This document shows, in pieces, positions 11,982 to 22,489 of a stretch of DNA of 64,000 bases. A model generated the notes under the pieces. That model searched no databases, was not told where the DNA came from, and saw only the letters and a list, made by a program, of their open reading frames with translations. The DNA is taken from positions 1,878,001 to 1,942,000 of the forward strand of contig NZ_LT906480.1 of NCBI RefSeq assembly GCF_900186865.1, in the 5' to 3' direction. The translations under genes and the position numbers were made by a program. Numbering within the stretch: the stretch's first letter is position 1; each line of letters begins with the position of its first letter. This DNA comes from Stenotrophomonas maltophilia (GTDB taxonomy: Bacteria > Pseudomonadota > Gammaproteobacteria > Xanthomonadales > Xanthomonadaceae).

Positions 11982-12761
11982 ATGCGAATCCTGGTCAGTA
12001 ACGACGATGGCGTCGACGCCGCAGGCATCCGGATGCTTGCTTCGGTGCTGCGTGAGGCCGGTCACGAAGTCACGGTGGTCGCGCCCGACCGCGATCGCTC
12101 CGGCGCCAGCAATTCGCTGACCCTGGACCTGCCGATCCGCCTCAAGCGCATCGACCATTACACCGTCTCGGTGGCCGGTACCCCGACCGACTGCGTGCAC
12201 CTGGCGCTGACCGGGCTGCTCGAGTTCGAACCCGACATTGTCGTGTCCGGCATCAACAACGCCGCCAACCTCGGCGATGACGTGATCTATTCCGGCACCG
12301 TCTCGGCGGCGATGGAAGGTCGCTTCCTCGGCCTGCCGGCGGTGGCGGTCTCGCTGGTCACCCGCAACCACGATCCGAAACACTTCGAGACCGCCGCGCG
12401 CGCTGCGGTGGAGATCGTCGCCCGGCTCAAGGCCGATCCGTTGCCGGCTGACACCATCCTCAACGTCAACGTGCCGGACCTGCCGTGGAGCGAGGTCAAG
12501 GGCTTCGAGGTCACCCGCCTGGGCAACCGCCATCGCGCCGAAGGCTGCATCGCGCAGAAGGACCCGCGCGGCAACGAGGTGTACTGGATCGGCCCGGCCG
12601 GTCGTGAGCAGGACTCCGGCCCCGGCACCGACTTCCACGCGGTACGCACCGGCCACATCTCGATTACCCCGATCCAGGTCGACCTGACCCGCTACCAGGC
12701 ACTGGAGAAAGTGGCCAGCTGGGTCGGCGGCCTCAGCGCCGCGCTGGACCAGCCGGCATGA
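11982..12761 (+). CDS. surE: 5'/3'-nucleotidase SurE
   Basis: Metal-dependent phosphatase acting on nucleoside monophosphates, linked to stationary-phase survival. The 259-aa protein has the SurE start [16 protein letters not shown] with the paired metal-binding Asp residues. It also shows [28 protein letters not shown] and [20 protein letters not shown]. The ATG at 11982 is the family start; upstream in-frame sequence is not conserved. It overlaps pcm by 4 bp (ATGA). The order surE-pcm-(membrane protein)-nlpD is the classic gammaproteobacterial stress cluster. Confidence 0.97.
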   Translation: MRILVSNDDGVDAAGIRMLASVLREAGHEVTVVAPDRDRSGASNSLTLDLPIRLKRIDHYTVSVAGTPTDCVHLALTGLLEFEPDIVVSGINNAANLGDDVIYSGTVSAAMEGRFLGLPAVAVSLVTRNHDPKHFETAARAAVEIVARLKADPLPADTILNVNVPDLPWSEVKGFEVTRLGNRHRAEGCIAQKDPRGNEVYWIGPAGREQDSGPGTDFHAVRTGHISITPIQVDLTRYQALEKVASWVGGLSAALDQPA

Positions 12762-13435
12762 GCCCACGCCTGCGCCTGCAACCGGAAGCCGTCGGCATCG
12801 GCATGACCTCGCAGCGTGTGCGCGACCGCCTGGTCGATCGCCTGCGCGAGGCTGGCATCGTCGACGAGTCGACCTTGAATGCGATCCGGGTGGTGCCACG
12901 TCATCTGTTCATCGACGAAGCGCTGGCGTCACGCGCTTACGAAGACACCGCCCTGCCGATCGGCCACGGCCAGACCATCTCCCAGCCGTGGGTGGTGGCG
13001 CGCATGACCGAAGCCGTGCTGCAGGTCTCGCCAAAGAAAGTGCTGGAAGTCGGTACCGGCTCCGGCTACCAGGCCGCCGTGCTCGGCGCGCTGGGCCTGG
13101 AGATCTACACCGTCGAACGCATCGGCGACTTGCTGCGACAGGCGCGCAAGCGCTTCCGTGCGCTGGGCATGAATATCCGCACCAAGCATGATGATGGCCG
13201 CGCCGGCTGGGCCGAGCACGGCCCGTTCGATGCCATCGTCGTCACCGCCGCGGCGCCTGCACTGGTCGATGAACTGGTCGGGCAGCTGGCCGAGGGCGGC
13301 CGCCTGGTGGCGCCGGTCGGCGGGCCGGGTGGGCAGTCGCTGGTGCAGCTGGACCGCAGGGCTGACGGCAGCATCGAACAACGCGTGCTGGCGCCGGTCA
13401 CCTTCGTGCCGCTGCTGTCCGGCATGCTCGACTAA
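12758..13435 (+). CDS. pcm: Protein-L-isoaspartate O-methyltransferase
   Basis: Repairs damaged proteins by methylating L-isoaspartyl residues using S-adenosylmethionine. At 225 aa it is a little longer than E. coli Pcm (208 aa) because of an N-terminal extension. Visible: [23 protein letters not shown] region with the [11 protein letters not shown] motif, the SAM-binding [19 protein letters not shown], and [20 protein letters not shown]. Overlaps surE by 4 bp and is followed 18 bp later by the YqaA-like gene, so the cluster is one operon. Confidence 0.95.
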   Translation: MSPRLRLQPEAVGIGMTSQRVRDRLVDRLREAGIVDESTLNAIRVVPRHLFIDEALASRAYEDTALPIGHGQTISQPWVVARMTEAVLQVSPKKVLEVGTGSGYQAAVLGALGLEIYTVERIGDLLRQARKRFRALGMNIRTKHDDGRAGWAEHGPFDAIVVTAAAPALVDELVGQLAEGGRLVAPVGGPGGQSLVQLDRRADGSIEQRVLAPVTFVPLLSGMLD

Positions 13436-13453
13436 TCCACGGAGCAGGGTTGC

Positions 13454-14068
13454 ATGAAGATTTTCGGGCCGCTGTACGAGCGGGCGATGAAGTGGGCGGC
13501 GCACGAACGCGCGCCGACCTACCTGACGGTGTTGAGCTTCTTCGAGGCGATCATCTTTCCGGTGATGCCGGAAGTGATGCTGGCGCCGATGTGCGTGGCC
13601 CAGCCGAAACGCGGCTGGTGGTTCGCCACCCTCAGCCTGGCCGGCTCGATGGTCGGCGCGCTGATTGGCTATGCACTGGGTCATTATGCCTTCGAAGCGA
13701 TCAAGCCGTTGTTCGAAGCACTGGGCATGCTGCCGGCCATCGAGCAGGGCATCACCACCGTGCAGGCCAAGATGGCCGAGTCGCCGTGGGCGGTGTTCAC
13801 CTTCCTGGTGCTGGGCGGCTTCATGCCCATCCCGATGAAGGTCTTCACGTGGGCATCGGGTATCGTCGGCGTGCCGATGCCGCAGTACCTGTTGAGCATG
13901 CTGATCGGTCGCGGCAAGCGCGTGTTCGTGCTGGCTGCGGTCATCCGTCTCGGTGGTGCGCGTGCTGAAGCGGCACTGCGTCGCTGGATTGAACCGCTGG
14001 GCTGGATCGCCACCGCGTTGGTGGTGGTGCTGATCGCCTGGCTTGTATGGAGGTCGAAGTTCGCATGA
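13454..14068 (+). CDS. YqaA/DedA-type (VTT domain) inner-membrane protein
   Basis: A 204-aa polytopic protein of the YqaA branch of the DedA/VTT superfamily. Features are a re-entrant segment with the acidic/proline motif SFFEAIIFPVMPEVMLAPM, a second GGFMPIPMKVFTWASGIVGV repeat-like segment carrying the conserved Pro, and a C-terminal helix (WIATALVVVLIAWLVW). DedA proteins are thought to move lipid carriers or phospholipids between membrane leaflets; the exact substrate for YqaA is not established. Its TGA overlaps the nlpD start (ATGA), so the two are coupled. Confidence 0.85.
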   Translation: MKIFGPLYERAMKWAAHERAPTYLTVLSFFEAIIFPVMPEVMLAPMCVAQPKRGWWFATLSLAGSMVGALIGYALGHYAFEAIKPLFEALGMLPAIEQGITTVQAKMAESPWAVFTFLVLGGFMPIPMKVFTWASGIVGVPMPQYLLSMLIGRGKRVFVLAAVIRLGGARAEAALRRWIEPLGWIATALVVVLIAWLVWRSKFA

Positions 14069-14856
14069 ATCCTGATCGTCTGAGCAAGGGAGTGCGCATC
14101 GGCGCGCTGGCGTTGCTGGTTTCCACCCTGGCCGCCTGCGGCACCGCAACCGTGGTTCGTCCTGGTGGTGGCAGCACCGGCGGTGGTGTGACCACGCCGA
14201 AGACCTCGGTGCCCAAGCCCGGGCAGACCGTGGTGGTGCGCAAGGGCGATACCATCTATGCGCTGGCCCGCATCCATGACATCACCCCGGCCGACCTGAT
14301 TGCCTGGAACAGCCTGGACAACCCCTCGACCATCCATCCGGGGCAGGTGATCCGACTGTATCCGGCCGGTGCCAGCGGCGGCCGCGCGCCGACCACGGTG
14401 GTCACCCCGCCGCGCTCGGGTGGCAGCAGCGGCGGCAGCACCACATCGGCCCCGGCCCCGGCGCCGGTGGGTCCGGTGAAGAGCAACATCGCCTGGCGCT
14501 GGCCGGCCGATGGCGCGATCGTCGGCCGCTACGTGGCCGGTGACGCGACCAAGCAGGGCGTGGACATCGCCGGTACCAGCGGCCAGCCGGTCAAGGCCAC
14601 CGCCAACGGTGTGGTGGTGTACTCCGGCGCCGGCCTGGTCGGCTACGGCGAGCTGATCATCATCAAGCACAGCGACCAGTGGCTGTCGGCCTATGGCCAC
14701 AACCGCAAGCGCCTGGTGAATGAAGGACAGAGCGTGAAGGCAGGTGAGCAGATCGCCGAGATGGGCCGCACCGGTGCGAACCGCGACATGGTCCACTTCG
14801 AGATCCGCTACAACGGCAAGCCGGTGGACCCGCAGCAATACCTGCCGGCACGCTGA
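14065..14856 (+). CDS. nlpD: NlpD-like lipoprotein with LysM and M23 (LytM) domains
   Basis: Outer-membrane lipoprotein that activates peptidoglycan amidases during cell division. The 263-aa protein has a lipobox (LLVSTLAACG, Cys near residue 28), a LysM peptidoglycan-binding module (TVVVRKGDTIYALARIHDIT ... IHPGQVIRLY), a Ser/Gly/Pro linker and a C-terminal LytM domain (GRYVAGDATKQGVDIAGTSG, SAYGHN). The zinc-binding Asp/His set of active M23 peptidases is not fully preserved (GVDIAG instead of G.D), as expected for NlpD/EnvC activators. The last 17 codons begin the 149-bp tandem repeat that continues past the stop. rpoS, which follows nlpD in enteric bacteria, is absent here. Confidence 0.93.
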   Translation: MNPDRLSKGVRIGALALLVSTLAACGTATVVRPGGGSTGGGVTTPKTSVPKPGQTVVVRKGDTIYALARIHDITPADLIAWNSLDNPSTIHPGQVIRLYPAGASGGRAPTTVVTPPRSGGSSGGSTTSAPAPAPVGPVKSNIAWRWPADGAIVGRYVAGDATKQGVDIAGTSGQPVKATANGVVVYSGAGLVGYGELIIIKHSDQWLSAYGHNRKRLVNEGQSVKAGEQIAEMGRTGANRDMVHFEIRYNGKPVDPQQYLPAR

Positions 14857-15303
14857 TCGTTGATTCGCCATCTGGGCGGATCCCCGGCCCGGCGCAGCGC
14901 GCCGGGCGTTCGCCGACGGTGCGGCCCATGGGCCGCAAACACCGCCGGCTCACCCGCTACAACGGCAAGCCGGTGGACCCGCAGCAGTACCTGCCGGCAC
15001 GCTGATCGTCGATTCGCCATCTGGGCGGATCCCCGGCCCGGCGCAGCGCGCCGGGCGTTCGCCGACGGTGCGGCCCATGGGCCGCAAACACCGCCGGCTC
15101 ACCCGCTACAACGGCAAGCCGGTCGACCTGCAGCAGTACCTGTCGGCGCGTTGATCGCTGATTCGCCATCTGGGCGGATCCCCGGCCCGGCGCAGCGCGC
15201 CGGGCGTTCGCCGACGGTGCGGCCCATGGGCCGCAAACACCGCCGGCTCACCCGCTGTAACGGCAAGCCGGTGGACCCGCAGCAGTACCTGCCGGCGCGT
15301 TGA
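14806..15303 (+). repeat. 149-bp tandem repeat (3.3 copies) seeded by the nlpD 3' end
   Basis: Units begin at 14806, 14955, 15104 and a partial one at 15253. Each starts with CGCTACAACGGCAAGCCGGT and carries the codons for YNGKPVDPQQYLPAR plus a stop; the stops fall at 14856, 15005, 15154 and 15303, exactly 149 bp apart. The first copy is the true end of nlpD. The other three repeat it outside the gene, each joined to about 98 bp of downstream sequence. Each unit holds two palindromes, CCCGGC/GCCGGG arms and the 16-bp GCGGCCCATGGGCCGC. Copies differ by only a few bases (for example CCTGTC for CCTGCC in copy 3), so the expansion looks recent. The long open frames through the array follow from its GC content. 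Confidence 0.9.
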
Positions 15304-15350
15304 GGTCGTGGGGTCGGGTGGCGCCGGGCAATGCTCGGCGTTCCCGACCT

Positions 15351-15373
15351 GTAGCGTCGAGCCATGCTCGACT
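15351..15373 (+). repeat. SMAG-type palindrome
   Basis: GTAGCGTCGAGCCATGCTCGAC plus one base: a GTAG-ended palindrome with GTCGAG/CTCGAC arms, single copy, between the nlpD repeat array and the next gene. Confidence 0.7.
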
Positions 15374-15486
15374 CGCTGTAGGCCGGCTGCCGTGGGTGGC
15401 CATTTGCGACCATGAGTGGCGCATCTCAAGCTTCCCGGCGAGCCAGGGAAGCGGCATGCTTCAACGGCCTCCCAATCCGGTGCCGC

Positions 15487-15978
15487 ATGTCTCGCCCAAC
15501 AGCCCTTTTCGTGCTGCTCATCGTCGCGCCATTGGCGGCCGCCGCCAGCAGCGATCCACGTGACGTGGTCACCCGTCTCTACGACGCCATCCAGGCACCG
15601 ACGTCGAACGAAACGGCCATTTCCCCGCTGCTGGGTGAGGCCCTCCGCTCAGCCATCGCTGCGCAGCGTGCATATGAACAGGCCTGCACCGCACTGGCGG
15701 CGCCCGATGAAAAGCCGCACATGCTGGACCAGAGCCCGTATCTGCTGGCGCCGGATCGACCGGAAACAATATCCGTGGGAATGCCCGGATCGAGCGGTGA
15801 CGCCACCTGGATCCATGTCGACATGGCCGTGGGCGACTACCGCTGGACCGACCGGGTCCTGCTGCAGCGGCAGGACCGGGACTGGAAGGTCATGGATATA
15901 CGCTGGGGGCGGGGCGGCAACCTGATTGGCCGGCTCAAGGCGTTCTCGGCATTCCGCTGCACACCTTCGGGCAGCTAG
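15487..15978 (+). CDS. Secreted protein of unknown function (DUF3828-like)
   Basis: A 163-aa protein with a signal peptide (MSRPTALFVLLIVAPLAAAAS, cleavage expected after AAA). The mature part starts DPRDVVTRLYDAIQAP, has SPLLGEALRSAIAAQRAYEQ, and ends with WIHVDMAVGDYRWTDRVLLQ and DWKVMDIRWG. This layout (short helices around 'ls..l...l', then strands ending 'W.i.di.w') resembles the periplasmic NTF2-like DUF3828 family, but the match is from memory of the pattern only. The ATG at 15487 gives a standard signal peptide; earlier in-frame starts do not. No operon partner: the next genes are on the other strand. Confidence 0.65.
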   Translation: MSRPTALFVLLIVAPLAAAASSDPRDVVTRLYDAIQAPTSNETAISPLLGEALRSAIAAQRAYEQACTALAAPDEKPHMLDQSPYLLAPDRPETISVGMPGSSGDATWIHVDMAVGDYRWTDRVLLQRQDRDWKVMDIRWGRGGNLIGRLKAFSAFRCTPSGS

Positions 15979-16003
15979 CCGGGAGCCACCCGGCGACTCG
16001 ACC

Positions 16004-16378
16004 TCAGCCTTCCAGAATGAAGGCGGCGGCGACCTTGCGGCCTTCGCCCGCCAGGATGTTGAAGGTGCGCGCGGCGGCTGGATTGTTCATCACTTCCAGG
16101 CCGATGCCGCGTGACAGACAGGCGGCCATCACCACCGCCGGCGGGAACACCTGACGGTCACCCGTGCCGAGCACGATCAGCGCCGGATTCAGCGCCAGGA
16201 TCGGCTCCAGGTCAGCCACATGCAGCGCAGTGGCGCTCACCACCGGCCATTGCGTGACCAGCTGGTCCGGGGTCAGGAAGAAACTGCTGCCCAGCGCCTG
16301 GTCATTCACCTTGGCCGAGCGGCCATCGGCGGCACGGAGGCTATAGGCGTAATCCGGCGGTTCGTGGTTCAGCTGCAT
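16004..16378 (-). CDS. Mth938-like domain protein (DUF498 family)
   Basis: A 124-aa cytoplasmic protein. The core shows QWPVVSATALHVADLEPILA, then LIVLGTGDRQVFPP and a final segment GLEVMNNPAAARTFNILAGE. This is the pattern of the Mth938/NDUFAF3 family (the 'W.......l....l......d.lllGtG' and 'TNAAcrTyNiLa.EgR' motifs; here the second reads NNPAAARTFNILAGEGR). The mitochondrial homologue helps assemble respiratory complex I; the bacterial role is not established. It lies 13 bp downstream of yhbY on the same strand. Confidence 0.85.
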   Translation of the reverse strand: MQLNHEPPDYAYSLRAADGRSAKVNDQALGSSFFLTPDQLVTQWPVVSATALHVADLEPILALNPALIVLGTGDRQVFPPAVVMAACLSRGIGLEVMNNPAAARTFNILAGEGRKVAAAFILEG

Positions 16379-16391
16379 GGCAGTAGGGCGA

Positions 16392-16697
16392 TCAGCCGCG
16401 CGGCAGCACGATCTGGCGCTGTTCCTTGCTCGGGCGGTACAGCACGGCGACGTGGCCGATGCGCTGCACCAGCGCGCTTTCGGTGGCTTCGACGATCTCG
16501 CCGATCATCACGTCACGGGCGTCGCGGTCTTCAGCAGCGACCTTCACCTTGACCAGCTCGTGGCGCTCCAGCACTTCGTTCAGCTCAGCGATGAAGGCCG
16601 GGGTCACACCCTTGCCGCCGGTCTGCAGCAGGGCCTTCAGGTCGTGGGCTTGGCCGCGCAGGAAACGGGTCTGGGAGGCGGTCAGGGCGATGGACAT
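16392..16697 (-). CDS. yhbY: YhbY-type RNA-binding protein (CRM domain)
   Basis: A 101-aa single CRM-domain protein associated with pre-50S ribosomal particles. MSIALTASQTRFLRGQAHDL with LKALLQTGGKG matches the family start (L...Q...Lr..aH.LkpvvqvGk.G). The GxxG-containing loop and a later VAVLYRPSKEQRQIVLPRG (the 'G...vLYR' motif) are both present. The start at 16697 is preferred to one 12 bp upstream because family similarity begins at MSIALT. It is divergent from rlmE, with only 65 bp between starts, the same arrangement (yhbY / rlmE-ftsH) as in E. coli. Confidence 0.93.
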   Translation of the reverse strand: MSIALTASQTRFLRGQAHDLKALLQTGGKGVTPAFIAELNEVLERHELVKVKVAAEDRDARDVMIGEIVEATESALVQRIGHVAVLYRPSKEQRQIVLPRG

Positions 16698-16762
16698 GCA
16701 GGAAAACACGGTTGAATGGGGCGATCAGGGTATCATGAGGACCCCATCAGCCCCTATTTTCA

Positions 16763-17395
16763 ATGGCTACCCGCAGCAAAAGCAGCCAGCGCTGGCTCAA
16801 GGAACACTTCTCCGACCCCTTCGTGAAGAAGGCCCAGGCCGAAGGCATGCGCTCGCGCGCCGCCTACAAGCTCGAAGAGCTGCTGGAACGTGACCGGTTG
16901 CTGAAGCCGCACATGGTGGTCGTCGACCTCGGTGCCGCCCCGGGCGGCTGGTCTCAGCAGGTGCGGAGACAGATCGGCGACACCGGTCGCGTGCTGGCGC
17001 TGGACATCCTGGACATGCCGCCGCTGGCCGGCGTGGAGTTCCTTCATGGTGACTTCAGGGAAGAAGCCGTTCTATCGCAGTTTGAAGCCATGCTCGGGGA
17101 TCAGCCGGTAGACCTTGTGCTGTCGGACATGGCCCCCAATAAGAGTGGTGTAGGCGCGGTCGACCAGCCGCGGATGATGCACCTGGCGGAGCTGGCCCTG
17201 GATTTTGCCGACAACCACCTGAAGACCGGTGGGGCGTTCCTGATCAAGCTGTTCCAGGGTGAAGGCTTTGACGACTACGTGCGCGACATGCGCCGCCGGT
17301 ACGACAAGGTCTCCATCCGCAAGCCGGAAGCGTCGCGCAAGCGCTCTCCCGAGGTGTATGCCTTGGGTCAGGGAAAACGCGCCCACATGAAGTAA
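16763..17395 (+). CDS. rlmE: 23S rRNA (uridine(2552)-2'-O)-methyltransferase
   Basis: Methylates the ribose of U2552 in the 23S rRNA A-loop late in 50S assembly. The 210-aa protein has the RrmJ/FtsJ fold motifs: [18 protein letters not shown] (catalytic Lys), the SAM loop [15 protein letters not shown], the catalytic Asp in [13 protein letters not shown], and [14 protein letters not shown] with the catalytic Lys. The late [14 protein letters not shown] gives the final catalytic Glu region. The gene is upstream of ftsH, as in most gammaproteobacteria, with 69 bp between them. Confidence 0.97.
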   Translation: MATRSKSSQRWLKEHFSDPFVKKAQAEGMRSRAAYKLEELLERDRLLKPHMVVVDLGAAPGGWSQQVRRQIGDTGRVLALDILDMPPLAGVEFLHGDFREEAVLSQFEAMLGDQPVDLVLSDMAPNKSGVGAVDQPRMMHLAELALDFADNHLKTGGAFLIKLFQGEGFDDYVRDMRRRYDKVSIRKPEASRKRSPEVYALGQGKRAHMK

Positions 17396-17464
17396 GCTCG
17401 CAACGTACGCAAGTTCGACCCCAACGCAACGCCAGCACTGAGAGGAACACCGGAGCCAATGAGG

Positions 17465-19399
<1,935 letters not shown>

Positions 19400-19421
19400 C
19401 GGCCCGCTGCAGGTGACACCA

Positions 19422-19453
19422 GACGAGGCCGGGGCAACCCGGCTTCGTCGTTT
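19422..19453 (+). terminator. Likely intrinsic terminator after ftsH
   Basis: GACGAGGCCGGG and CCCGGCTTCGTC form a 12-bp stem (one G-T pair) 22 bp past the ftsH stop, followed by a short GTTT. The weak U-run lowers certainty. Confidence 0.5.
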
Positions 19454-19501
19454 CCGGGCCACTGGCCCATCCCGAAGAACCGATCTGACGCTGGAGCCCG
19501 C

Positions 19502-19687
19502 ATGTCCGCCCCGAAGCCCGAACCGATTTCCCACACTGCCGAAATGGTGATCGCCACCGTGGTCGGCGTGGGTGTGGGCCTGGGGGCCGACAACCTGCTG
19601 CTGGGCTGCGTGGTGGGTATCGGGGTCGGCATCGTGCTGAGCATCGCCAAGACCCTGTACGTGGACCGCAAGCGCCGCCGCCGTTGA
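19502..19687 (+). CDS. Small two-segment membrane protein
   Basis: A 61-aa protein. After MSAPKPEPISHTAEM come two short hydrophobic, glycine-rich segments: VIATVVGVGVGLGADNLLLG and CVVGIGVGIVLSIAKTLYV. It ends in a strongly basic tail (DRKRRRR), which by the positive-inside rule should be cytoplasmic. The repeated GVGVG/GIGVG pattern suggests two tightly packed helices. No family is recognised. An ATG with an acceptable upstream GGAG (CTGGAGCCCGC) supports translation. It lies after the ftsH terminator, so it may have its own promoter. Confidence 0.65.
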   Translation: MSAPKPEPISHTAEMVIATVVGVGVGLGADNLLLGCVVGIGVGIVLSIAKTLYVDRKRRRR

Positions 19688-19721
19688 GAGGGTGTCGGCA
19701 GGGCTTCGCCCTGCACCCGTG

Positions 19722-19744
19722 GTAGTGCCGGCCGCTGGCCGGCA
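19722..19744 (+). repeat. SMAG-type palindrome
   Basis: GTAG followed by TGCCGGCCGCTGGCCGGCA, the same subtype as at 1044-1066 and 23819-23841. Confidence 0.85.
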
Positions 19745-19785
19745 ACCTCAACAGCAACAGCGACAGCGGCATTCCGTGGTTTGGC

Positions 19786-19883
19786 GGGGCGGTGTGGGTT
19801 GGCAGGACACGCCGTAAACCCGTCCCTGGGGGCTCGATGGCGCCATCCATGGCGCCAACGGTCCTGCCAACCCACACCGCCCC
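19786..19883 (+). repeat. Hairpin element A (about 98 bp, 23-bp perfect arms)
   Basis: The left arm 19786-19808 begins GGGGCGGTGTGGGTTGGCAG. The right arm 19861-19883 is its exact reverse complement. The 52-bp centre holds GCCGTAAACCCGTCCCTGG and an inner palindrome TGGCGCCATCCATGGCGCCA. The centre is related to that of the element at 20051-20150 read on the opposite strand, so the two are members of one dispersed family. Confidence 0.75.
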
Positions 19884-19910
19884 ACCTCTGACAGATTCCT
19901 GCGGCTGTTG

Positions 19911-20025
19911 GTAGGTGTCGACCTTGGTCGACACGGTAGATCCACGCCATGCGTGGATGCATTTCGATTCCAATTCGAAATATTCGATTCCGATGGAGAT
20001 TCATCCACGCATGGCGTGGATCTAC
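19911..20025. repeat. Cluster of three SMAG-type palindromes
   Basis: 19911-19934 (plus, GTAG + GTGTCGACC-type arms), 19936-19958 (plus, GTAG + ATCCACGCC arms) and 20003-20025 (minus, the same ATCCACGC subtype). The last two face each other over 44 bp of AT-richer sequence. All lie in the 566-bp spacer between 19687 and folP, which holds no convincing gene. Confidence 0.75.
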
Positions 20026-20050
20026 TGCAGATCGCGGAGATCTGTCGAAG

Positions 20051-20150
20051 GCGGGGTGGGTCCGGTTGCGGGGGCGTGAGCCGCATGGATGCGGCGACCG
20101 AGCCTACATGGACGTATTTACGGCGTCCCCCGCAACTGGACCCACCCCGC
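20051..20150 (-). repeat. Hairpin element B, inverted relative of element A
   Basis: Arms 20051-20075 (GCGGGGTGGGTCCGGTTGCG...) and 20126-20150 are reverse complements with two mismatches. The centre, read on the minus strand, gives GACGCCGTAAATACGTCCAT and GCATCCATGCGG, matching the centre of element A (19786-19883) in order and spacing. The two elements flank the SMAG cluster in opposite orientation. Confidence 0.75.
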
Positions 20151-20253
20151 CATCCCACAGGAAACCCGCTGTTGCTGTTGCTCTGGCCTCTGCGGGTGCA
20201 GGGCGCCGCCCTGCCGAACTAAACTACCCGCCGTTGTCCCTGCAGGATTGCCC

Positions 20254-21150
20254 ATGTTCGATACCTCGCCCCAGCTCGATTGCGCCGGCCGCATCCTGCG
20301 CCTCGACCGTGCCCGGGTCATGGGCATCGTCAACGTCACCCCGGACTCGTTCTCCGATGGCGGCGCGCACGACACCACCGAGGCCGCGGTCGCACATGGC
20401 CTCAAGCTGGTCGAGGAGGGCGCGGACCTGCTGGACATCGGCGGCGAATCGACCCGGCCGGGCGCTGCGCCGGTATCGGTGGAGGAGGAACTGCGCCGGG
20501 TGATTCCGGTGATCGAGCAGCTGGCCGCACGCACCCGGGTGCCGATCAGCATCGACACCTTCAAGCCGGAAGTGATGCGCGCGGCGGTGGCGGCTGGCGC
20601 CGGCATGATCAATGACATCTACGGACTGCGTCAGGAAGGGGCGCTGGACGCCGCCGCTGCAACCGGCGTGCCGGTGGTGCTGATGCACATGCAGGGCGAG
20701 CCAGGCCACATGCAGGCCGATCCACATTACGACGACGTGGTCGCCGAGGTGCACGGCTTCCTGGTCCAGCGCCTGTTCGCTGCCGAGATGGCGGGCATTT
20801 CGAAGAAGAACCTGCTGATCGATCTCGGTTTCGGTTTCGGCAAGACCACTGCCCACAACATGACCCTGCTGGCACGCTCCGAGCGGTTCCTGGAGCTGGG
20901 CGTGCCGATGCTGGCTGGCCTGTCGCGCAAGCGCAGCCTGGGCGAACTGACCGGTCGCGACACGCCGTCCGAGCGCGTGGCCGCCTCGGTGGCCGCGCAC
21001 CTGATCGCGGTGCAGCGCGGCGCGCGCATCGTGCGCGTGCATGACGTGGCCGCCACCGTTGATGCACTGAAGATCTGGCAGGCAGTCGAGGCCGTGCCAA
21101 CGCCGCGCGCCGACGCCACGCCGACGATCCGCTGGCCGGACGAAGACTGA
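20254..21150 (+). CDS. folP: Dihydropteroate synthase
   Basis: Joins 4-aminobenzoate to the pterin pyrophosphate in folate synthesis; target of sulfonamides. The 298-aa TIM-barrel protein shows both Prosite-type motifs: [16 protein letters not shown] and [47 protein letters not shown] and the final [16 protein letters not shown] also match. The ATG at 20254 gives [20 protein letters not shown], the usual start. It overlaps miaA by one base (TGATG). In E. coli folP follows ftsH; here both are still neighbours but separated by the repeat-rich spacer. Confidence 0.97.
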   Translation: MFDTSPQLDCAGRILRLDRARVMGIVNVTPDSFSDGGAHDTTEAAVAHGLKLVEEGADLLDIGGESTRPGAAPVSVEEELRRVIPVIEQLAARTRVPISIDTFKPEVMRAAVAAGAGMINDIYGLRQEGALDAAAATGVPVVLMHMQGEPGHMQADPHYDDVVAEVHGFLVQRLFAAEMAGISKKNLLIDLGFGFGKTTAHNMTLLARSERFLELGVPMLAGLSRKRSLGELTGRDTPSERVAASVAAHLIAVQRGARIVRVHDVAATVDALKIWQAVEAVPTPRADATPTIRWPDED

Positions 21151-22103
21151 TGGGCATCGACCGGCGGCCACTGGCGATCGCCGTGATGGGGCCGACCGCC
21201 AGTGGCAAGACCGCCACCGCGATCGCCCTGGCGAAGCAGCTGGATGGCGAGATCGTCAGCGTCGATTCGGCGCTGGTCTACCGGCATCTGGATATCGGCT
21301 CGGCCAAGCCGGATGCGGCCGAGCGGGCGCAGGCGCCGCACCATCTGCTGGACCTGCGCGATCCGTGGCAGACCTATTCGGCGGCCGAGTTCGCCGCCGA
21401 TGCCGGCCGCGTCGTGGCCGACATCGTGGCACGCGGCAAAACGCCGATCCTGGCAGGTGGCACGGGGCTGTACTTCCGGGCCCTGCTGCAGGGCCTGTCG
21501 CCGATGCCGGAGGCCGACCCGGTGATGCGCGAAGCACTCAGCACCGAGGCGGCCGAGCGGGGCTGGGCGACACTGCACGCAGAACTGGCCATGGTCGATC
21601 CAGCCGCAGCCGCACGTATCCATGCCACCGACCCGCAACGCATCCAGCGGGCGTTGGAGGTCTATCGCCTCACCGGCACGCCGATCAGTGAATGGCAGCG
21701 CCGGCCGGGTGTCGCGCCATTGCCGGTGCGCACCCTCAAGCTGATCCTCGCCCCGCGTGACCGCGCGGTACTGCACCAGCGCATCGAGGCGCGCTGCGAC
21801 GCCATGCTGGCGCAGGGCTTCCTGGACGAGGTGCGGGCACTGCGTGCAATGCCGGAAATGGCCGCCGTGACGGCGCCGCTGGACCTGCCGGCGGTGCGCG
21901 CGGTTGGCTATCGCCAGGCCTGGGAATACCTGGACGGGGAGGGTGATGCCGCCCGTTTCCGTGACAAGGCAATCTTCGCCACCCGGCAGCTGGCCAAGCG
22001 CCAGCTGACCTGGCTGCGCGGCGAGCTTGATGCGCGCTGGTTCGACCCCCATGTCGATGGGGAGCGCCTGGCCGGCGCGGTGTCGACCTTCGTCGCACGC
22101 TGA
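21150..22103 (+). CDS. miaA: tRNA dimethylallyltransferase
   Basis: Adds the dimethylallyl group to A37 of tRNAs that read codons starting with U. The 317-aa protein begins with the P-loop [20 protein letters not shown] and shows [52 protein letters not shown] and late [18 protein letters not shown]. All fit MiaA. TGATG overlap with folP indicates coupling. hfq follows after 96 bp, giving the widely conserved miaA-hfq-hflX order. Confidence 0.97.
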   Translation: MGIDRRPLAIAVMGPTASGKTATAIALAKQLDGEIVSVDSALVYRHLDIGSAKPDAAERAQAPHHLLDLRDPWQTYSAAEFAADAGRVVADIVARGKTPILAGGTGLYFRALLQGLSPMPEADPVMREALSTEAAERGWATLHAELAMVDPAAAARIHATDPQRIQRALEVYRLTGTPISEWQRRPGVAPLPVRTLKLILAPRDRAVLHQRIEARCDAMLAQGFLDEVRALRAMPEMAAVTAPLDLPAVRAVGYRQAWEYLDGEGDAARFRDKAIFATRQLAKRQLTWLRGELDARWFDPHVDGERLAGAVSTFVAR

Positions 22104-22199
22104 ACCCCCGCCAGCCGTGTAACATCATCGGTCGGCGGTCGGCTCGGGGGCCGTGGCAACCGTCGGCAACCCAATAAGAACAATAATCAGGAGTGTGCA

Positions 22200-22475
22200 A
22201 TGTCCAAGGGGCAATCGCTGCAGGATCCTTTCTTGAACGCACTTCGGCGCGAGCGCGTGCCGGTTTCGGTGTACCTGGTCAACGGCATCAAGCTGCAGGG
22301 CACGATCGAGTCGTTCGACCAGTTCGTGGTCCTGCTGCGCAACACGGTCAGTCAGATGGTCTACAAGCACGCCATTTCCACGGTCGTTCCGGCACGCAAC
22401 GTGAAGGTCGGTCCGGGCGGTGGTTACGTGCAGTCGGGTGAAGGTGGTCAGGCAGGTGATGAAGCAGACGAGTAA
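22200..22475 (+). CDS. hfq: RNA chaperone Hfq
   Basis: Hexameric Sm-like protein that pairs small RNAs with mRNAs. The 91-aa sequence has [20 protein letters not shown], the Sm1 motif [19 protein letters not shown] and the Sm2 motif YKHAIST. It ends in a short Gly/acidic tail ([19 protein letters not shown]), shorter than that of E. coli Hfq. A clear CAGGAG ribosome site lies 9 bp before the ATG. The 96-bp gap after miaA may contain its own promoter. Confidence 0.98.
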   Translation: MSKGQSLQDPFLNALRRERVPVSVYLVNGIKLQGTIESFDQFVVLLRNTVSQMVYKHAISTVVPARNVKVGPGGGYVQSGEGGQAGDEADE

Positions 22476-22489
22476 GACCGGAGCGGTGA

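Noticed and set aside
14860-15303. 147-codon frame through the 149-bp repeat array
   Set aside because: It exists only because the repeat unit is GC-rich and lacks stops in several frames; it re-reads the same unit in three different frames.
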